Made by a program: the position numbers and the translations under genes. Under the pieces are notes generated by a model that was not told the DNA's origin, did not search any database, and saw only the letters and a list, made by a program, of their open reading frames with translations. From Actinomycetota bacterium (GTDB lineage Bacteria; Actinomycetota; Actinomycetes; S36-B12; CAIYMF01), in contig JAPLAU010000028.1 of assembly GCA_026393115.1 (NCBI GenBank), positions 1-64,000 on the forward strand: a DNA stretch of 64,000 bases, given 5' to 3'. Shown piece by piece: positions 15,918-27,818 of the stretch (the stretch's first letter is position 1; each line of letters begins with the position of its first letter).

Positions 15918-18020
15918 GTGACGACCACGTCGAACGTACGGCTGGTTGTGCTCTCTGTGCTCATTCTGAGTTTGTTGCTCACCGTTCTCGGACGCCTGTT
16001 TGTGATTCAGGTGGTGTCGGGTAGTTCATTCCAGGAAGCAGCTGCCAACAATCGCGTACGCGAGGCCTACACCCCTGCCGTGCGCGGTCTGATTCTCGAT
16101 CAGCAGGGTCGCCCCCTCGTGTCGAACCGCACGACGCTGGTGGTCACTGTCGATCGCACCACGGTGGTGCGGCAGAAGGACGGCGGCAAGCTGGTACTGG
16201 CCCGCCTGGCCAGTGTGCTGGGCACCACGTATCTTGACCTGCTTGATCGACTGCAGTTGTGCGGTACCCCCGATGCGAAGAAGCCGCCGATCTGTTGGAA
16301 CGGATCGCCCTACCAGCCCATCCCGGTCGCCAAGGACGTCCCCACCGATATCGCACTTCAAATCATGGAGCAGCGGGGCTTGTTTCCCGGTATCAAAGCC
16401 GAACTGAACTCGGTTCGGATCTACCCCAAGCCATTTGATGTCAACGCCGCCGCGATGCTCGGTTACCTAGGTCCGGTCAAGGACTCCGAACTCGAAGCGC
16501 TCGTTGCAGGTCAGGACGAGCAGGGACGTCAACTGTCCCGCACCGACTTGGTTGGTCGCGCAGGACTGGAAGACCAGTACGACGCCCAACTGCGAGGCAA
16601 GCCCGGCATCAAGAAACTCGCCATCGATCGCTCGGGTGCCATCACCGGTGTACTGGAGGAAAGTCAGCCTGTACCGGGCAACTTCGTAGTCACGAGTATC
16701 GACGCCAAACTGCAGAAGGTGGTCGAAGACCAACTGCGCAGTGCCGTCTTCCGGGCGCGCCAACAGGGCAAGAAGGGTGATTCGGGCGCCGCTGTCGTCA
16801 TGGATGTGACGACCGGTCAGGTGCTGGCGATGGCGTCGTTCCCCAGTTACGACCCGGAAGTGTGGTCGGGCGGGATCAACAAGAAGGAGTACCAGTCACT
16901 GACCTCGGAGGCCAGTGGTTACCCACTCGTGCCTCGCGCTACTCAGGGTCTCTATCCGCCTGCTTCGGCGTTCAAGCCGGTATCGGCGATCGCTGCGGGG
17001 GAGTCGGGCTACAAGCTCAACGGGAAGTACAACTGCGGAGCGTACTTCGAGGTGGCCAAGCAGAAGTTCAAGAACAACGAATCGCAGGCTTTCGGTCCGA
17101 TTACCGTTCAGCGGGCTATTGAGGTCTCGTGTAACACGGTGTTCTACGACCTCGCTTACCGCATGTGGCTCAAAGATGGTGGCTCGAACCCGACCCCGAA
17201 GGCGCAGGACGCCATCGAGACTGTGGCCCGCGCCGCCGGGATGGGCCGACCTTCAGGAATCGATCTGCCTAACGAGGCGGCCGGTCGTGTAGGTGGCCGC
17301 GAATTCAAGAAGGCCAACTGGGAGCGGTACAAGGACATCTGGTGCGCCCGTCGTACCGATCCCTCGCGAACACCCATTCAGCGCGCCGTCGATGAGGACA
17401 ACTGTTTCGGTGGCAACAAGTTCCGTGGTGGTGACGCGGTGAACCTCGCCATCGGACAGGGTGACACGGTCGTCACGCCGTTGCAGATGGCGGTGTTGTA
17501 CTCGGCCATCGCCAACGGCGGAACAGTGTGGCAACCGCGCGTTGCGAAGGCGATCATCAGCAGCAGCGGTGAGGTCATCGAGACCACCAAGGCGCAGGTG
17601 GCCGGAAGACTCGGCGTGCCGCCAGCTGTCTTGGCGTACGTCAAGAAGGCACTCATCGGTGTGAGTACCGAAGGCACCGCGGCCCGAGACTTCCAAGGAT
17701 TCCCGCTCGATCAAATCCCGATCGCATCCAAGACTGGGTCCGGTCAGCAGGTGGGTAAGGACCCCGCGACGTGGGTTGCTTCGTATGCGCCTGCCAATAA
17801 GCCGAAGTACGCTGTGGTGATGATGGTGAACCAGGGTGAAACCGGTTCAACCACGGTTGGGCCTAGTGTGCGCAAGATCTATGAGGCCATCTTCGGAATT
17901 CGCGGTGGCACGGTCGATCCCACTCTCAGCGTTCTGGTGGGAGGAGCACCGAACTCCAACTTGCCCAAGATCGGTAAGGACGGTTCGCTGACCTATCCCG
18001 AGAAGAGCACGTCCTCGTGA
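15918..18020 (+). CDS. mrdA: Penicillin-binding protein 2 (elongation transpeptidase)
   Basis: Class B PBP that cross-links peptidoglycan during rod elongation. The 700-residue product has an N-terminal membrane anchor (VVLSVLILSLLLTVLGRLFVI), the dimerisation/pedestal domain (RGLILDQQGRPLVSNRT, GRAGLEDQYDAQLRG) and the transpeptidase domain with SxxK (SAFK, near residue 350), SxN (SCN) and KTG (SKTGSGQ). An insert carrying four Cys (NCGAYF, SCNTVF, DIWCARR, DNCFGG) suggests extracytoplasmic disulfides. The GTG at 15918 has GGGAG upstream. It overlaps rodA by four bases. Confidence 0.95.
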   Translation: MTTTSNVRLVVLSVLILSLLLTVLGRLFVIQVVSGSSFQEAAANNRVREAYTPAVRGLILDQQGRPLVSNRTTLVVTVDRTTVVRQKDGGKLVLARLASVLGTTYLDLLDRLQLCGTPDAKKPPICWNGSPYQPIPVAKDVPTDIALQIMEQRGLFPGIKAELNSVRIYPKPFDVNAAAMLGYLGPVKDSELEALVAGQDEQGRQLSRTDLVGRAGLEDQYDAQLRGKPGIKKLAIDRSGAITGVLEESQPVPGNFVVTSIDAKLQKVVEDQLRSAVFRARQQGKKGDSGAAVVMDVTTGQVLAMASFPSYDPEVWSGGINKKEYQSLTSEASGYPLVPRATQGLYPPASAFKPVSAIAAGESGYKLNGKYNCGAYFEVAKQKFKNNESQAFGPITVQRAIEVSCNTVFYDLAYRMWLKDGGSNPTPKAQDAIETVARAAGMGRPSGIDLPNEAAGRVGGREFKKANWERYKDIWCARRTDPSRTPIQRAVDEDNCFGGNKFRGGDAVNLAIGQGDTVVTPLQMAVLYSAIANGGTVWQPRVAKAIISSSGEVIETTKAQVAGRLGVPPAVLAYVKKALIGVSTEGTAARDFQGFPLDQIPIASKTGSGQQVGKDPATWVASYAPANKPKYAVVMMVNQGETGSTTVGPSVRKIYEAIFGIRGGTVDPTLSVLVGGAPNSNLPKIGKDGSLTYPEKSTSS

Positions 18021-19186
18021 GTCTGCATCTGCCGGCAGCGGAGTCGACGCGCATGAACCCCCTGGGGTTCCGCGACTACGGCGGTTGGTGGCGCTCGTAC
18101 GACTGGATTCTGTGGGCGGCGGCGGCGGTGCTCTCTATCGCCGGCTCGGTGTTGGTGTGGTCGGCGAGCAAGGCCGACATGGCGGTCTCGGCGGGAGATC
18201 CGCTCTACTTCTTCAAGCGGCACCTGCTCAATATGGCGATTGGCATCGTGCTCGGAGTGGCCATCTCCCGAATTGCCTACCCGCAACTACGCGCCTACAC
18301 GCCCTTCCTCTACGTGCTGTCGATGCTGGGGCTGGTCGCGGTGTTGCTCGTCGGCGTGGAGATTGCGGGGGCCAAGGCGTGGATTCGACTGCCGGGTGGG
18401 TTCACCCTGCAGCCCAGTGAGTTTGCCAAGGTCGCGATTATTCTTGCCCTCGCATTCATCTTGGGCGAGAAACGCAATGCGCAAGATGAACCTCGTGGTG
18501 GCGATGTCGTGCTCGCTTTGGCGGTCGCTGCGGTTCCGGTCTTCCTCGTACTTCGCCAGAACGACACCGGAACCGTGTTGGTGATGGGTTCGATCATCAT
18601 TGCCATGGTTGCCGTGTCAGGGGCACCAGCGCGTTGGGTCGTTGGCTTGCTCGCTGGTGGGGGAATCATCGCGGTGCTGGCGTGGAAGTTTGTGCTCAAG
18701 CCGTATCAGATTGCACGCCTGACTTCTTTCATCGATCCCGAGGCCAGTGCCAAAACTGGCGGATTCAATGTGGCGCAAGCGCGCATCGCCATCGGTAATG
18801 GCGGATTCCTAGGACAGGGGCTCTTTCATGGGGCTCAAACTCAAGGAAAGTTCGTGCCGGTTAACGAAAGTGACTTCATCTTCTCGGTCGTGGGAGAAGA
18901 ACTCGGATTCCTCGGGTCGATCGTGATTATCGGCCTACTAGCCGTGGTTCTCTGGCGCGGCGTGATGATTGCTCTGCGCGCCAGCGACCTGTTCGGCCGA
19001 CTCGTCGCCACCGGAGTCGTGGCATGGATTGGCTTTCAGTCCTTTGAAAACTTGGGCATGAATGTGGGCATCATGCCGGTCACCGGTGTGCCCCTTCCTT
19101 TTATCAGTTATGGCGGAACATCGATGTTCGCCAGTTGGATCGCCATCGGGCTGCTGCAGAACGTGCATCTGCGCTCCCGCGAATGA
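18017..19186 (+). CDS. rodA: Peptidoglycan glycosyltransferase RodA (SEDS family)
   Basis: Multi-pass SEDS polymerase that builds glycan strands with PBP2. The 389-residue product has about ten membrane segments and the family signatures GAKAWIRLPGGFTLQPSEFAKVA, the periplasmic QARIAIGNGGFLGQGL...ESDFIFSVVGEELGFLG block and the terminal NVGIMPVTGVPLPFISYGGTS. The GTG start overlaps the mrdA TGA. It ends the elongasome operon; the next gene begins 18 nt later with its own -10 element. Confidence 0.96.
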   Translation: MSLHLPAAESTRMNPLGFRDYGGWWRSYDWILWAAAAVLSIAGSVLVWSASKADMAVSAGDPLYFFKRHLLNMAIGIVLGVAISRIAYPQLRAYTPFLYVLSMLGLVAVLLVGVEIAGAKAWIRLPGGFTLQPSEFAKVAIILALAFILGEKRNAQDEPRGGDVVLALAVAAVPVFLVLRQNDTGTVLVMGSIIIAMVAVSGAPARWVVGLLAGGGIIAVLAWKFVLKPYQIARLTSFIDPEASAKTGGFNVAQARIAIGNGGFLGQGLFHGAQTQGKFVPVNESDFIFSVVGEELGFLGSIVIIGLLAVVLWRGVMIALRASDLFGRLVATGVVAWIGFQSFENLGMNVGIMPVTGVPLPFISYGGTSMFASWIAIGLLQNVHLRSRE

Positions 19187-19191
19187 ACCGT

Positions 19192-19197
19192 TAGTCT
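19192..19197 (+). promoter_or_regulatory. Leaderless -10 element of the radical SAM gene
   Basis: TAGTCT stands 7 nt before the GTG at 19205; there is no ribosome-binding sequence. Confidence 0.55.
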
Positions 19198-19204
19198 CAC
19201 GGCT

Positions 19205-21175
19205 GTGACCGCAACGATTCCCGATCCCTCGTCCCCCGTCTTCGATCGACTTGAGCAATTGTTGCCGCGGGTGCAAAAGCCCGTGCAGTACGTCGGTGGT
19301 GAAGTCAATGCTCAGGTAAGTGAGTGGGGTTCCGCTGATGTGCGTTGGGCCCTCATGTACCCGGATGCCTACGAGGTCGGATTGCCCAATCAGGGGCTGC
19401 AGATTCTGTACGAAGTGCTCAACGAGCAGGAAGGCACGCTCGCTGAGCGCACGTATGCGATCTGGCCCGATCTCGCCGCGTTGATGCGCGAGAACGGGGT
19501 GCCTCAGTTCACTCTCGAATCGCACCGACCAGTGGTGGCATTCGACGTTCTCGGGGTGAGCTTCTCAACCGAACTGGGCTACACGAACATGCTTGAAGCG
19601 CTCGACCTAGCGGGCATTCCGCTGCACAGCGTTGATCGCACCGAACAGCACCCCGTGGTGGTCGCTGGAGGGCACGCGGCCTTCAACCCTGAGCCCATCT
19701 CTGACTTCATCGATGTTGCGGTTGCCGGCGATGGTGAAACGGTCGTGCTCGCGATTAGCGAGGCAGTACGTGCGTGGAAAAACGGCGGCCGACCGGGCGG
19801 GCGTGATGGTTTGTTGCTTTCTCTCGCAGCGCTCGACCACGTCTACGTGCCGCGTTTCTACGACGTCGAGTATCTGCCCGATGGCCGTATCCGCCGAGTA
19901 GTTCCCAGTCGTCCCGATGTTCCGTGGCGCGTAGCGAAGTCGACACTGACTGACCTTGACGCGTGGCCCTACCCGCGCACGCCCCTCGTTCCCATCGCAG
20001 AAACCGTGCACGAACGTGCGTCGGTTGAAATCTTCCGCGGCTGCACGCGTGGTTGTCGCTTCTGCCAAGCAGGCATGATCACTCGGCCAGTGCGCGAACG
20101 GTCGATTACGGGAATCGGCGAGATGGTTCAAGCAGCCGTGGCGGCCACTGGCTTTGAGGAAGTCGGACTGCTCTCGCTGTCGAGTGCTGATCACTCCGAG
20201 ATTCGTGAGGTCGCTAAGGGACTTGCTGACCGCTACGAAGGCACGAACACCTCGTTGTCACTTCCGAGTACGCGCGTTGATGCGTTCAATGTCGATCTTG
20301 CCAATGAGTTGTCGCGCAATGGTCGTCGCAGTGGACTCACGTTCGCGCCCGAAGGTGGCAGCGAGCGTATTCGTGCTGTCATCAACAAGATGGTCACGGA
20401 AGAAGACCTCGTGCGCACCGTCGCGACGGCCTACGCGGCCGGTTGGCGTCAGGTCAAGCTGTACTTCATGTGCGGTCTGCCGACCGAAACCGATGAGGAT
20501 GTCTTGCAGATTGCTCGCCTGGCCCGCGAAGTGATTCGGGTCGGACGCGAGGTGTCGGGCAGCCGCGACATCCGATGCACCGTGTCGATCGGCGGGTTTG
20601 TTCCCAAGCCGCACACTCCGTTCCAATGGGCCGCGCAGTTGGGGCACGAAGAAACTGACGCGCGTCTGGCGCTGCTGCGCGACGAGATTCGCGCCGATCG
20701 CCAGTTCGGGAAAGCAATCGGCGTTCGGTATCACGATGGCAAGCCTGGAATTGTCGAAGGCCTTCTGTCTCGCGGTGATCGCCGTGTGGGCCGCGTGATT
20801 GAGCAGGCCTGGCGCGACGGCGCGCGATTCGATGGATGGAGCGAGCACTTCTCGTTCGATCGTTGGATGGGGGCCGCCGAGCGCGGGCTTGAGGGAACTG
20901 GCGTCGACGTGGCGTGGTACACCACGCGCGAACGGCAGCACGACGAAGTGCTGCCCTGGGACCACATCGATGCTGGACTCGACAAGGAATGGCTTTGGCA
21001 GGACTGGCAGGACGCTCTCGATGGCGTGGAGGTCGACGATTGCCGGTGGACGCCGTGCTTCGACTGCGGAGTGTGCGACCAGATGGGAACCGCGATTGAT
21101 GTCGGACCGACCGGTCGTGTGCTGATTCCACTCGAGCCGATCAGCCCGGCGCCGCTCCTCACGACTCAGGCCTGA
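19205..21175 (+). CDS. B12-binding-domain radical SAM protein (TIGR03960 type)
   Basis: 656 residues. The N-terminal ~240 residues form a Rossmann/B12-binding-like domain (MYPDAYEVGLPNQGLQILYE, VVVAGGHAAFNPEPISDFIDVAVAGDGE). The radical SAM core follows, with the cluster motif FRGCTRGCRFCQAGM, then a C-terminal region ending in four Cys (CRWTPCFDCGVCDQMG) that may hold another metal site. This protein is consistently followed in actinobacteria by the DUF2344 protein found here three bases downstream. The pair is often linked to RNA modification near rne, but the reaction is not established. Confidence 0.9.
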   Translation: MTATIPDPSSPVFDRLEQLLPRVQKPVQYVGGEVNAQVSEWGSADVRWALMYPDAYEVGLPNQGLQILYEVLNEQEGTLAERTYAIWPDLAALMRENGVPQFTLESHRPVVAFDVLGVSFSTELGYTNMLEALDLAGIPLHSVDRTEQHPVVVAGGHAAFNPEPISDFIDVAVAGDGETVVLAISEAVRAWKNGGRPGGRDGLLLSLAALDHVYVPRFYDVEYLPDGRIRRVVPSRPDVPWRVAKSTLTDLDAWPYPRTPLVPIAETVHERASVEIFRGCTRGCRFCQAGMITRPVRERSITGIGEMVQAAVAATGFEEVGLLSLSSADHSEIREVAKGLADRYEGTNTSLSLPSTRVDAFNVDLANELSRNGRRSGLTFAPEGGSERIRAVINKMVTEEDLVRTVATAYAAGWRQVKLYFMCGLPTETDEDVLQIARLAREVIRVGREVSGSRDIRCTVSIGGFVPKPHTPFQWAAQLGHEETDARLALLRDEIRADRQFGKAIGVRYHDGKPGIVEGLLSRGDRRVGRVIEQAWRDGARFDGWSEHFSFDRWMGAAERGLEGTGVDVAWYTTRERQHDEVLPWDHIDAGLDKEWLWQDWQDALDGVEVDDCRWTPCFDCGVCDQMGTAIDVGPTGRVLIPLEPISPAPLLTTQA

Positions 21176-21178
21176 TCG

Positions 21179-21934
21179 ATGGCGCGATCACCCGGACGCG
21201 AAATCGTCCCGCCCGTGCAGAAGTTGCGGATGCGCTATGCCAAACGCGGGCGCATGCGTTTCGCCTCGCACCGCGACTGCGCCCGCTCCTTCGAACGGGC
21301 ATTGCGTCGTGTCGGGGTGCCGATGGCCTTCAGCGCTGGCTTTCACCCGCATCCCAAGATCTCGTACGCGAACGCTGTGCCGACGGGCACGAGCAGCGAA
21401 GCCGAATACCTTGAGATCGGAGTACTGCAGGAGTGCGATCCGCAGGCGCTGCAGGCCGCTCTCAACGCGACCCTGCCCGATGGCATGGAGATCATGGACG
21501 TCGTCGTGACGCGTACCAGTGATCTTGCGACGCGGCTTGAGGCGGGGGAGTGGCGCTTGGAATTGCCAGGAATCGAGCCCGATGTCGCTCGAGCGGCTGC
21601 GCAAGCCTTCCTCGCGGTCGACGAGGTCGAGGTACAGCGCATGACCAAAGGCGGGCTCCGGCGCTTTGACGCCCGCGGCCCGGTGGTCGAGCTGGCGGAG
21701 TGTTCCGGTGAAGGTGATCCAGAGGGGTGTGCGATACTGAGGTTGGTTGTACGGCACGGCACCCCGTCCGTTCGACCCGACGACATACTCGCTGCTCTCG
21801 CTGCAGTCGCCGACCTGGCGCCGCCGATTCCACCAAGGATCACCCGGCTGGCGCAGGGGCCACTCGACGAGAACGCTCGAACGGTGCAGGACCCGCTTCT
21901 GCCTGATCGAGTCGAGCCAACCGTCGGCGCCTGA
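21179..21934 (+). CDS. DUF2344 / TIGR03936-type partner of the radical SAM protein
   Basis: 251 residues with the family opening KLRMRYAKRGRMRFASHRDCARSFERALRRVGVPMAFSAGFHPHPKISYANAVPTG. In other bacteria this domain is fused to the C-terminus of the radical SAM protein upstream, so a shared function is well supported. Its biochemical role is unknown. It starts three bases after the upstream stop. Confidence 0.9.
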   Translation: MARSPGREIVPPVQKLRMRYAKRGRMRFASHRDCARSFERALRRVGVPMAFSAGFHPHPKISYANAVPTGTSSEAEYLEIGVLQECDPQALQAALNATLPDGMEIMDVVVTRTSDLATRLEAGEWRLELPGIEPDVARAAAQAFLAVDEVEVQRMTKGGLRRFDARGPVVELAECSGEGDPEGCAILRLVVRHGTPSVRPDDILAALAAVADLAPPIPPRITRLAQGPLDENARTVQDPLLPDRVEPTVGA

Positions 21935-22046
21935 TCTTCAAGGCGCGCCGAAGACTTCTGTGTCGGGGACACCCGGCACGAAAGCAGCCTGACCGAGGGG
22001 GTGCCCCGGTCCACCAGACCCGCCGCGCGAACGCCCTAGGGTGCGC

Positions 22047-24395
22047 GTGGCTGACAGGAGCATCGTGCTCGACGACGAGAACACTCCCACCTCCGATAGC
22101 GGCGACGCTGCACCCGCCGCAGCCGCACCGAGACGCCGACGAGCCGCATCCCGCCCTGCGGGACCGCCCGTTGCGGCAACGTCGGCCGAGAACGTGGTAG
22201 CTGTACCTGCTGTACCCGTTGTACCCGCTGTACCTGCCCAAGCAGCAGCGAAGTCGGCGAAGAAGACGGCCACCAAGTCCACGGCCAAGAAGACCACGGC
22301 CAAGAAGAAGGCTGCTGAGCCTGCCGAGCAGGCTCCTGAGGTGGTGGAAACACCGCCCGCGGCAAAGCGCACTCGCGCCAAGGCCACGGCGGCCGTAGCT
22401 GCGGACGCCACCGACCTGACCCCCACCGTGCCGGTGCTCTTCCAGGCTCCCGAAGCCGCTCCTGCTCCCAAGCGCAAGCGCGCCGCAGCAGCTCCCGCGG
22501 TAGCAGTTGAGGTGGAGGAAGCCTCCGCTGAATCGGCCACCGAGTCGACCTCCGATGCGAGCACAACCGGCGAGGCTTCCGAGGGTGAGGCGGCGCGTCG
22601 TCGTCGTCGCCGCGGCGGACGCGGTCGTCGCAAGAGTTCAGGTGGCGGTGACGCGGCAGCCTCAGAGACTGCTGACGACGAGTCCACCGACGAGGCGCAG
22701 TCTTCCGAGGAACCTGCTGAGGACGATGAGTCGGCCTCGACACGTCGCCGTCGCCGTCGTCGCCGTCGGGGAGCGGGTGGCGATGATGACGCCTCGACCG
22801 ATGACCCGCCGAACACGGTGGTGCGCGTGCGCGCTCCTCGCGAGGAGGTCACCGCGGTTCGCGGTTCCACGCGGCTAGAAGCCAAGAAGCAGCGTCGCCG
22901 CGATGGTCGTGAGGCCGGGCGTCGACGGGCACCGATTCTTTCTGAGGCTGAGTTCCTTGCTCGCCGCGAAGATGTCGAGCGCGTGATGGTGGTGCGCGAA
23001 AAGGACGGCCGTACCCAGATCGCGGTACTTGAGGATGGCATTCTCGTCGAGCACTACGTCGACCGTGGCTCCAGCGGGTCGATGGTGGGCAACGTCTACC
23101 TCGGTCGCGTGCAGAATGTGCTTCCGAGCATGGAAGCGGCATTCGTCGACATTGGCCGCGGTCGCAATGCCGTGCTCTACGCCGGTGAGGTCAACTGGGA
23201 TGCCGCCGCACTTGACGGTCAGCCCAAGCGCATCGAGTTTGCAATGGCATCGGGTGACCCGGTGCTCGTGCAGGTCACCAAAGACCCCATGGGCCACAAG
23301 GGGGCACGCCTCACCAGTCAGATCAGTTTGCCCGGTCGTTACCTGGTCTATGTGCCAGGCGGCGGCATGACCGGTATCTCGCGCAAGTTGCCCGACACCG
23401 AGCGTTCGCGACTGAAGCGTGTGCTCAAGGAGATCGTTCCCGGCGAAGCAGGCGTGATCGTGCGCACGGCGGCCGAAGGTGCCACTGAAGCCGAGTTGCA
23501 AAGTGATGTGTCGCGGCTCGCGGCTCAGTGGGACGACATTGCTGAGAAGTCGACCACCGTCACTCCGCCCACGTTGTTGTATGGCGAGCCCGACCTGGCC
23601 ATCCGAGTCGTGCGAGACATCTTCAACGAAGACTTCACCAAGCTCGTTGTCGCCGGAAGCGATTCGTGGGACACCTTGCAGCAGTACGTCACCTACGTCG
23701 CGCCCGATCTGGGCGAGCGCCTCGAGAAGTGGGTTGGTGTCGACGATGTGTTCGGTCACTACCGCGTTGAGGAGCAGTTGACGAAGGCGCTTGACCGCAA
23801 GGTGTGGCTGCCATCGGGTGGCTCGTTAGTCATCGACCGCACTGAGGCGATGACGGTCGTCGACGTTAACACCGGGAAGTTCACCGGCCAAGGCGGTAGC
23901 AACCTCGAAGAGACAGTAACTCGCAACAACCTTGAGGCCGCCGAAGAGATCGTTCGCCAACTGCGACTGCGCGATATCGGCGGAATCATCGTTGTCGACT
24001 TCATCGACATGGTGCTCGAGAGTAACCGCGACTCGGTGTTGCGCCGCTTGGTCGAGTGTCTCGGCCGCGACCGCACCAAGCACCAGGTAGCTGAAATTAC
24101 GTCACTGGGGCTAGTCCAGATGACCCGCAAGCGCATCGGGCAAGGCTTGCTCGAGACCTTCTCCGAGTCCTGTGAGCACTGCAATGGCCGCGGAGTGCGT
24201 GTTCAGATGGATCCGGTCACTCCTCCCGCCGAGGGTGGTGGTTCTAGCCGTCCCACCAAGGCAAGTCCGTCGCCTCGCAAGTCGAAGGCGAAGGGCAAAT
24301 CGGGGGCCGATCCGGCCGACGTCATGGCCGCGGTTTCAACGGCACCCGAACCTCAGACATCGGCTCCCGAACCCCCCGTGGAGGAGTCAGTTTGA
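22047..24395 (+). CDS. rne: Ribonuclease E/G
   Basis: Endoribonuclease for mRNA decay and rRNA/tRNA processing. The first ~270 residues are low-complexity: Ala/Lys-rich blocks ([25 protein letters not shown]), acidic stretches and [12 protein letters not shown]-type arginine patches, likely RNA-binding. The catalytic core follows with the S1 domain ([31 protein letters not shown]), RNase H-like and DNase I-like parts ([29 protein letters not shown]) and the Zn-link cysteines in CEHCNGRG. The start is uncertain. TAGGGT at 22037-22042 precedes GTG 22047; GTG 22065 has AGGAG four bases upstream; GTG 22041 overlaps the hexamer. Confidence 0.93.
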   Translation: MADRSIVLDDENTPTSDSGDAAPAAAAPRRRRAASRPAGPPVAATSAENVVAVPAVPVVPAVPAQAAAKSAKKTATKSTAKKTTAKKKAAEPAEQAPEVVETPPAAKRTRAKATAAVAADATDLTPTVPVLFQAPEAAPAPKRKRAAAAPAVAVEVEEASAESATESTSDASTTGEASEGEAARRRRRRGGRGRRKSSGGGDAAASETADDESTDEAQSSEEPAEDDESASTRRRRRRRRRGAGGDDDASTDDPPNTVVRVRAPREEVTAVRGSTRLEAKKQRRRDGREAGRRRAPILSEAEFLARREDVERVMVVREKDGRTQIAVLEDGILVEHYVDRGSSGSMVGNVYLGRVQNVLPSMEAAFVDIGRGRNAVLYAGEVNWDAAALDGQPKRIEFAMASGDPVLVQVTKDPMGHKGARLTSQISLPGRYLVYVPGGGMTGISRKLPDTERSRLKRVLKEIVPGEAGVIVRTAAEGATEAELQSDVSRLAAQWDDIAEKSTTVTPPTLLYGEPDLAIRVVRDIFNEDFTKLVVAGSDSWDTLQQYVTYVAPDLGERLEKWVGVDDVFGHYRVEEQLTKALDRKVWLPSGGSLVIDRTEAMTVVDVNTGKFTGQGGSNLEETVTRNNLEAAEEIVRQLRLRDIGGIIVVDFIDMVLESNRDSVLRRLVECLGRDRTKHQVAEITSLGLVQMTRKRIGQGLLETFSESCEHCNGRGVRVQMDPVTPPAEGGGSSRPTKASPSPRKSKAKGKSGADPADVMAAVSTAPEPQTSAPEPPVEESV

Positions 24396-24528
24396 CCGAC
24401 CCCGAGGGGCTTGCAGTAGTCTTAACCCTCGGTGCCGTCGTCGGACCTGCATGAGTCGCGATAGCGAGTCGCTGCAGTGCCCGTCACATCCAGCATCCGA
24501 ACGAATTAGCAACCACGAGGAGTCACCG

Positions 24529-24843
24529 GTGTATGCCATTGTCCGCGCAGGCGGCCGCCAGGAAAAGGTTGAGGTAGGCGACGTCGTCGTCCTCGACCGC
24601 CTTCAGGGTGCGCCTGGTTCCACCGTTGAGTTTCCCGTGCTGCTTTTGGTCGACGGCGACGCCGTCACCACCGACAGTTCGGTACTGTCGGCTGCCACCG
24701 TCACCGCTGAGGTCGTCGGGCACAGCCGTGGTGAGAAGATCCGCATCCTCCGATACAAGAACAAGACCGGCTACCGCCGTCGTCAGGGTCACCGCCAAGA
24801 CCTGACCTCGGTGAAGGTCACCGGCATCACGACGGGAAAGTGA
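24529..24843 (+). CDS. rplU: 50S ribosomal protein L21
   Basis: 104-residue ribosomal protein of the large subunit. It opens [25 protein letters not shown] and ends [20 protein letters not shown], both typical of L21. The GTG at 24529 follows GAGGAG. The 133-nt gap after rne contains no gene and may hold a leader (24460-24528), but I see no defined structure. It is followed four bases later by rpmA. Confidence 0.96.
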   Translation: MYAIVRAGGRQEKVEVGDVVVLDRLQGAPGSTVEFPVLLLVDGDAVTTDSSVLSAATVTAEVVGHSRGEKIRILRYKNKTGYRRRQGHRQDLTSVKVTGITTGK

Positions 24844-24847
24844 CCTC

Positions 24848-25102
24848 ATGGCCCACAAAAAGGGTGCGTCCAGCACCAGAAACGGTCGCGACAGCAACTC
24901 CCAGCGTCTGGGAGTCAAGCGCTTCGGTGGTCAGCAGGTCAACGCTGGCGAGATCATCATTCGCCAGCGCGGCACGCACTTCCACCCGGGTGTCAACGTT
25001 GGCCGGGGCGGTGACGACACTCTGTTCGCTCTCACAGCGGGCAAGGTTGAGTTCGGCACCCACCGCGGCCGTCGCGTCATCAACATCGTCAGTTCTGACT
25101 GA
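24848..25102 (+). CDS. rpmA: 50S ribosomal protein L27
   Basis: 84 residues: [48 protein letters not shown] is textbook L27. The N-terminal tail reaches towards the peptidyl-transferase centre. The N-terminus does not need the processing seen in Firmicutes. It is cotranscribed with rplU and, by gene order, obgE. Confidence 0.97.
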   Translation: MAHKKGASSTRNGRDSNSQRLGVKRFGGQQVNAGEIIIRQRGTHFHPGVNVGRGGDDTLFALTAGKVEFGTHRGRRVINIVSSD

Positions 25103-25167
25103 CCAAATCTGGGGCCGCTCCACCGCCAGCGCTTCAACCGATCGCCTGGCAGCCCCGCGGAAGTTGA

Positions 25168-26650
<1,483 letters not shown>

Positions 26651-26655
26651 GTTCG

Positions 26656-27786
26656 ATGGCCGCAGCGAAATCGGTGCGAGACGCAGTCGCGTCTGCCCAA
26701 CGAATTGTGGTCAAGATCGGCTCATCGTCGCTCACGTCCCCTGAAGGGGGCGTCGATCCCGCGCGAGTGCAAACACTGGCTGATGCTGTGGCCCAGCGAC
26801 GTGCGTCCGGGGCTGAAGTGGTGCTCGTGTCGAGTGGGGCAATCGCGGCGGGCCTTCCTGCACTCGGTCTGACCCGTCGACCGAGTGACCTCGCAAGCCA
26901 GCAGGCAGCGGCCAGTGTGGGCATGGGCAAACTCATGGCCCTGTACTCGCAAGCATTTGAGACTCACGGCATCACCGTCGGACAGGTGCTGCTCACGGCG
27001 GACGATGTCACGCGCCGCGGTCACTATCGCAACGCGCAGAGCACCCTCAATCGACTGCTCGATCTGCATGTTGTTCCGATCGTCAACGAAAACGACACGG
27101 TGGCCACGAACGAGATTCGGTTCGGAGACAACGACCGACTCGCGGCGCTCGCGGCGCACCTCGTGCGCGCTGATGTGCTCGTGCTGCTCTCTGACATCGA
27201 CGGCCTCTACGACGGCCCGCCATCACGTGAGGGAAGTCGGTTAATTCCTGAGGTTCGCTCTGCGGCCGACCTTGAGCAGGTTGAGGTCGGAGGAACCGGC
27301 AGTGCGGTTGGCCTTGGTGGCATGACGACCAAGATCGAAGCGGCCCGAATCGCAACGGGCGAAGGCATTCCGGTGGTGTTGTGCCGTGCCGATGCTGTGC
27401 AAGCGGCCCTTGCGGGCGAGATCGTTGGTACCTATTTCCATCCTCAATCGCGACGCCGATCGACGAGATTGCTGTGGCTTGCGCACGCCAGCGCGCCGCA
27501 GGGTCGGGTCATTGTTGACGCCGGTGCGGTGACGGCATTGGTCGATTCTGGAAAGTCGCTGCTACCTGCTGGCATTACAGCTGTCGAAGGCGAGTTCAGT
27601 GCAGGCGATCCGGTCGACATCGTGGGCCCCTCGGGCAGCGTCATTGCGCGTGGGCTCGTGAGTTACGACAGCGTCGAGTTGCCTTCGTTGCTCGGCCGGT
27701 CAACCCGTGAGCTCGGCAGTGAGTTCGGATCTGAGTACACCCGCGAGGTTGTGCATCGCGATGACCTCGTCTTGCTGGGTCAGTAA
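26656..27786 (+). CDS. proB: Glutamate 5-kinase
   Basis: First enzyme of proline synthesis; phosphorylates glutamate. The 376-residue product has the amino-acid-kinase core ([50 protein letters not shown]) and a C-terminal PUA domain (residues ~285-376: [25 protein letters not shown]). I chose ATG at 26656. Upstream bases continue from obgE (stop 26650), so it is likely cotranscribed with it. proA follows after 32 nt with its own -10 element. Confidence 0.95.
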   Translation: MAAAKSVRDAVASAQRIVVKIGSSSLTSPEGGVDPARVQTLADAVAQRRASGAEVVLVSSGAIAAGLPALGLTRRPSDLASQQAAASVGMGKLMALYSQAFETHGITVGQVLLTADDVTRRGHYRNAQSTLNRLLDLHVVPIVNENDTVATNEIRFGDNDRLAALAAHLVRADVLVLLSDIDGLYDGPPSREGSRLIPEVRSAADLEQVEVGGTGSAVGLGGMTTKIEAARIATGEGIPVVLCRADAVQAALAGEIVGTYFHPQSRRRSTRLLWLAHASAPQGRVIVDAGAVTALVDSGKSLLPAGITAVEGEFSAGDPVDIVGPSGSVIARGLVSYDSVELPSLLGRSTRELGSEFGSEYTREVVHRDDLVLLGQ

Positions 27787-27805
27787 GGCCCCGTTCGTTG
27801 GGCAG

Positions 27806-27811
27806 TAGCCT
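27806..27811 (+). promoter_or_regulatory. Leaderless -10 element of proA
   Basis: TAGCCT lies 7 nt before the proA ATG at 27819; no ribosome site is seen. Confidence 0.55.
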
Positions 27812-27818
27812 TGGGCAC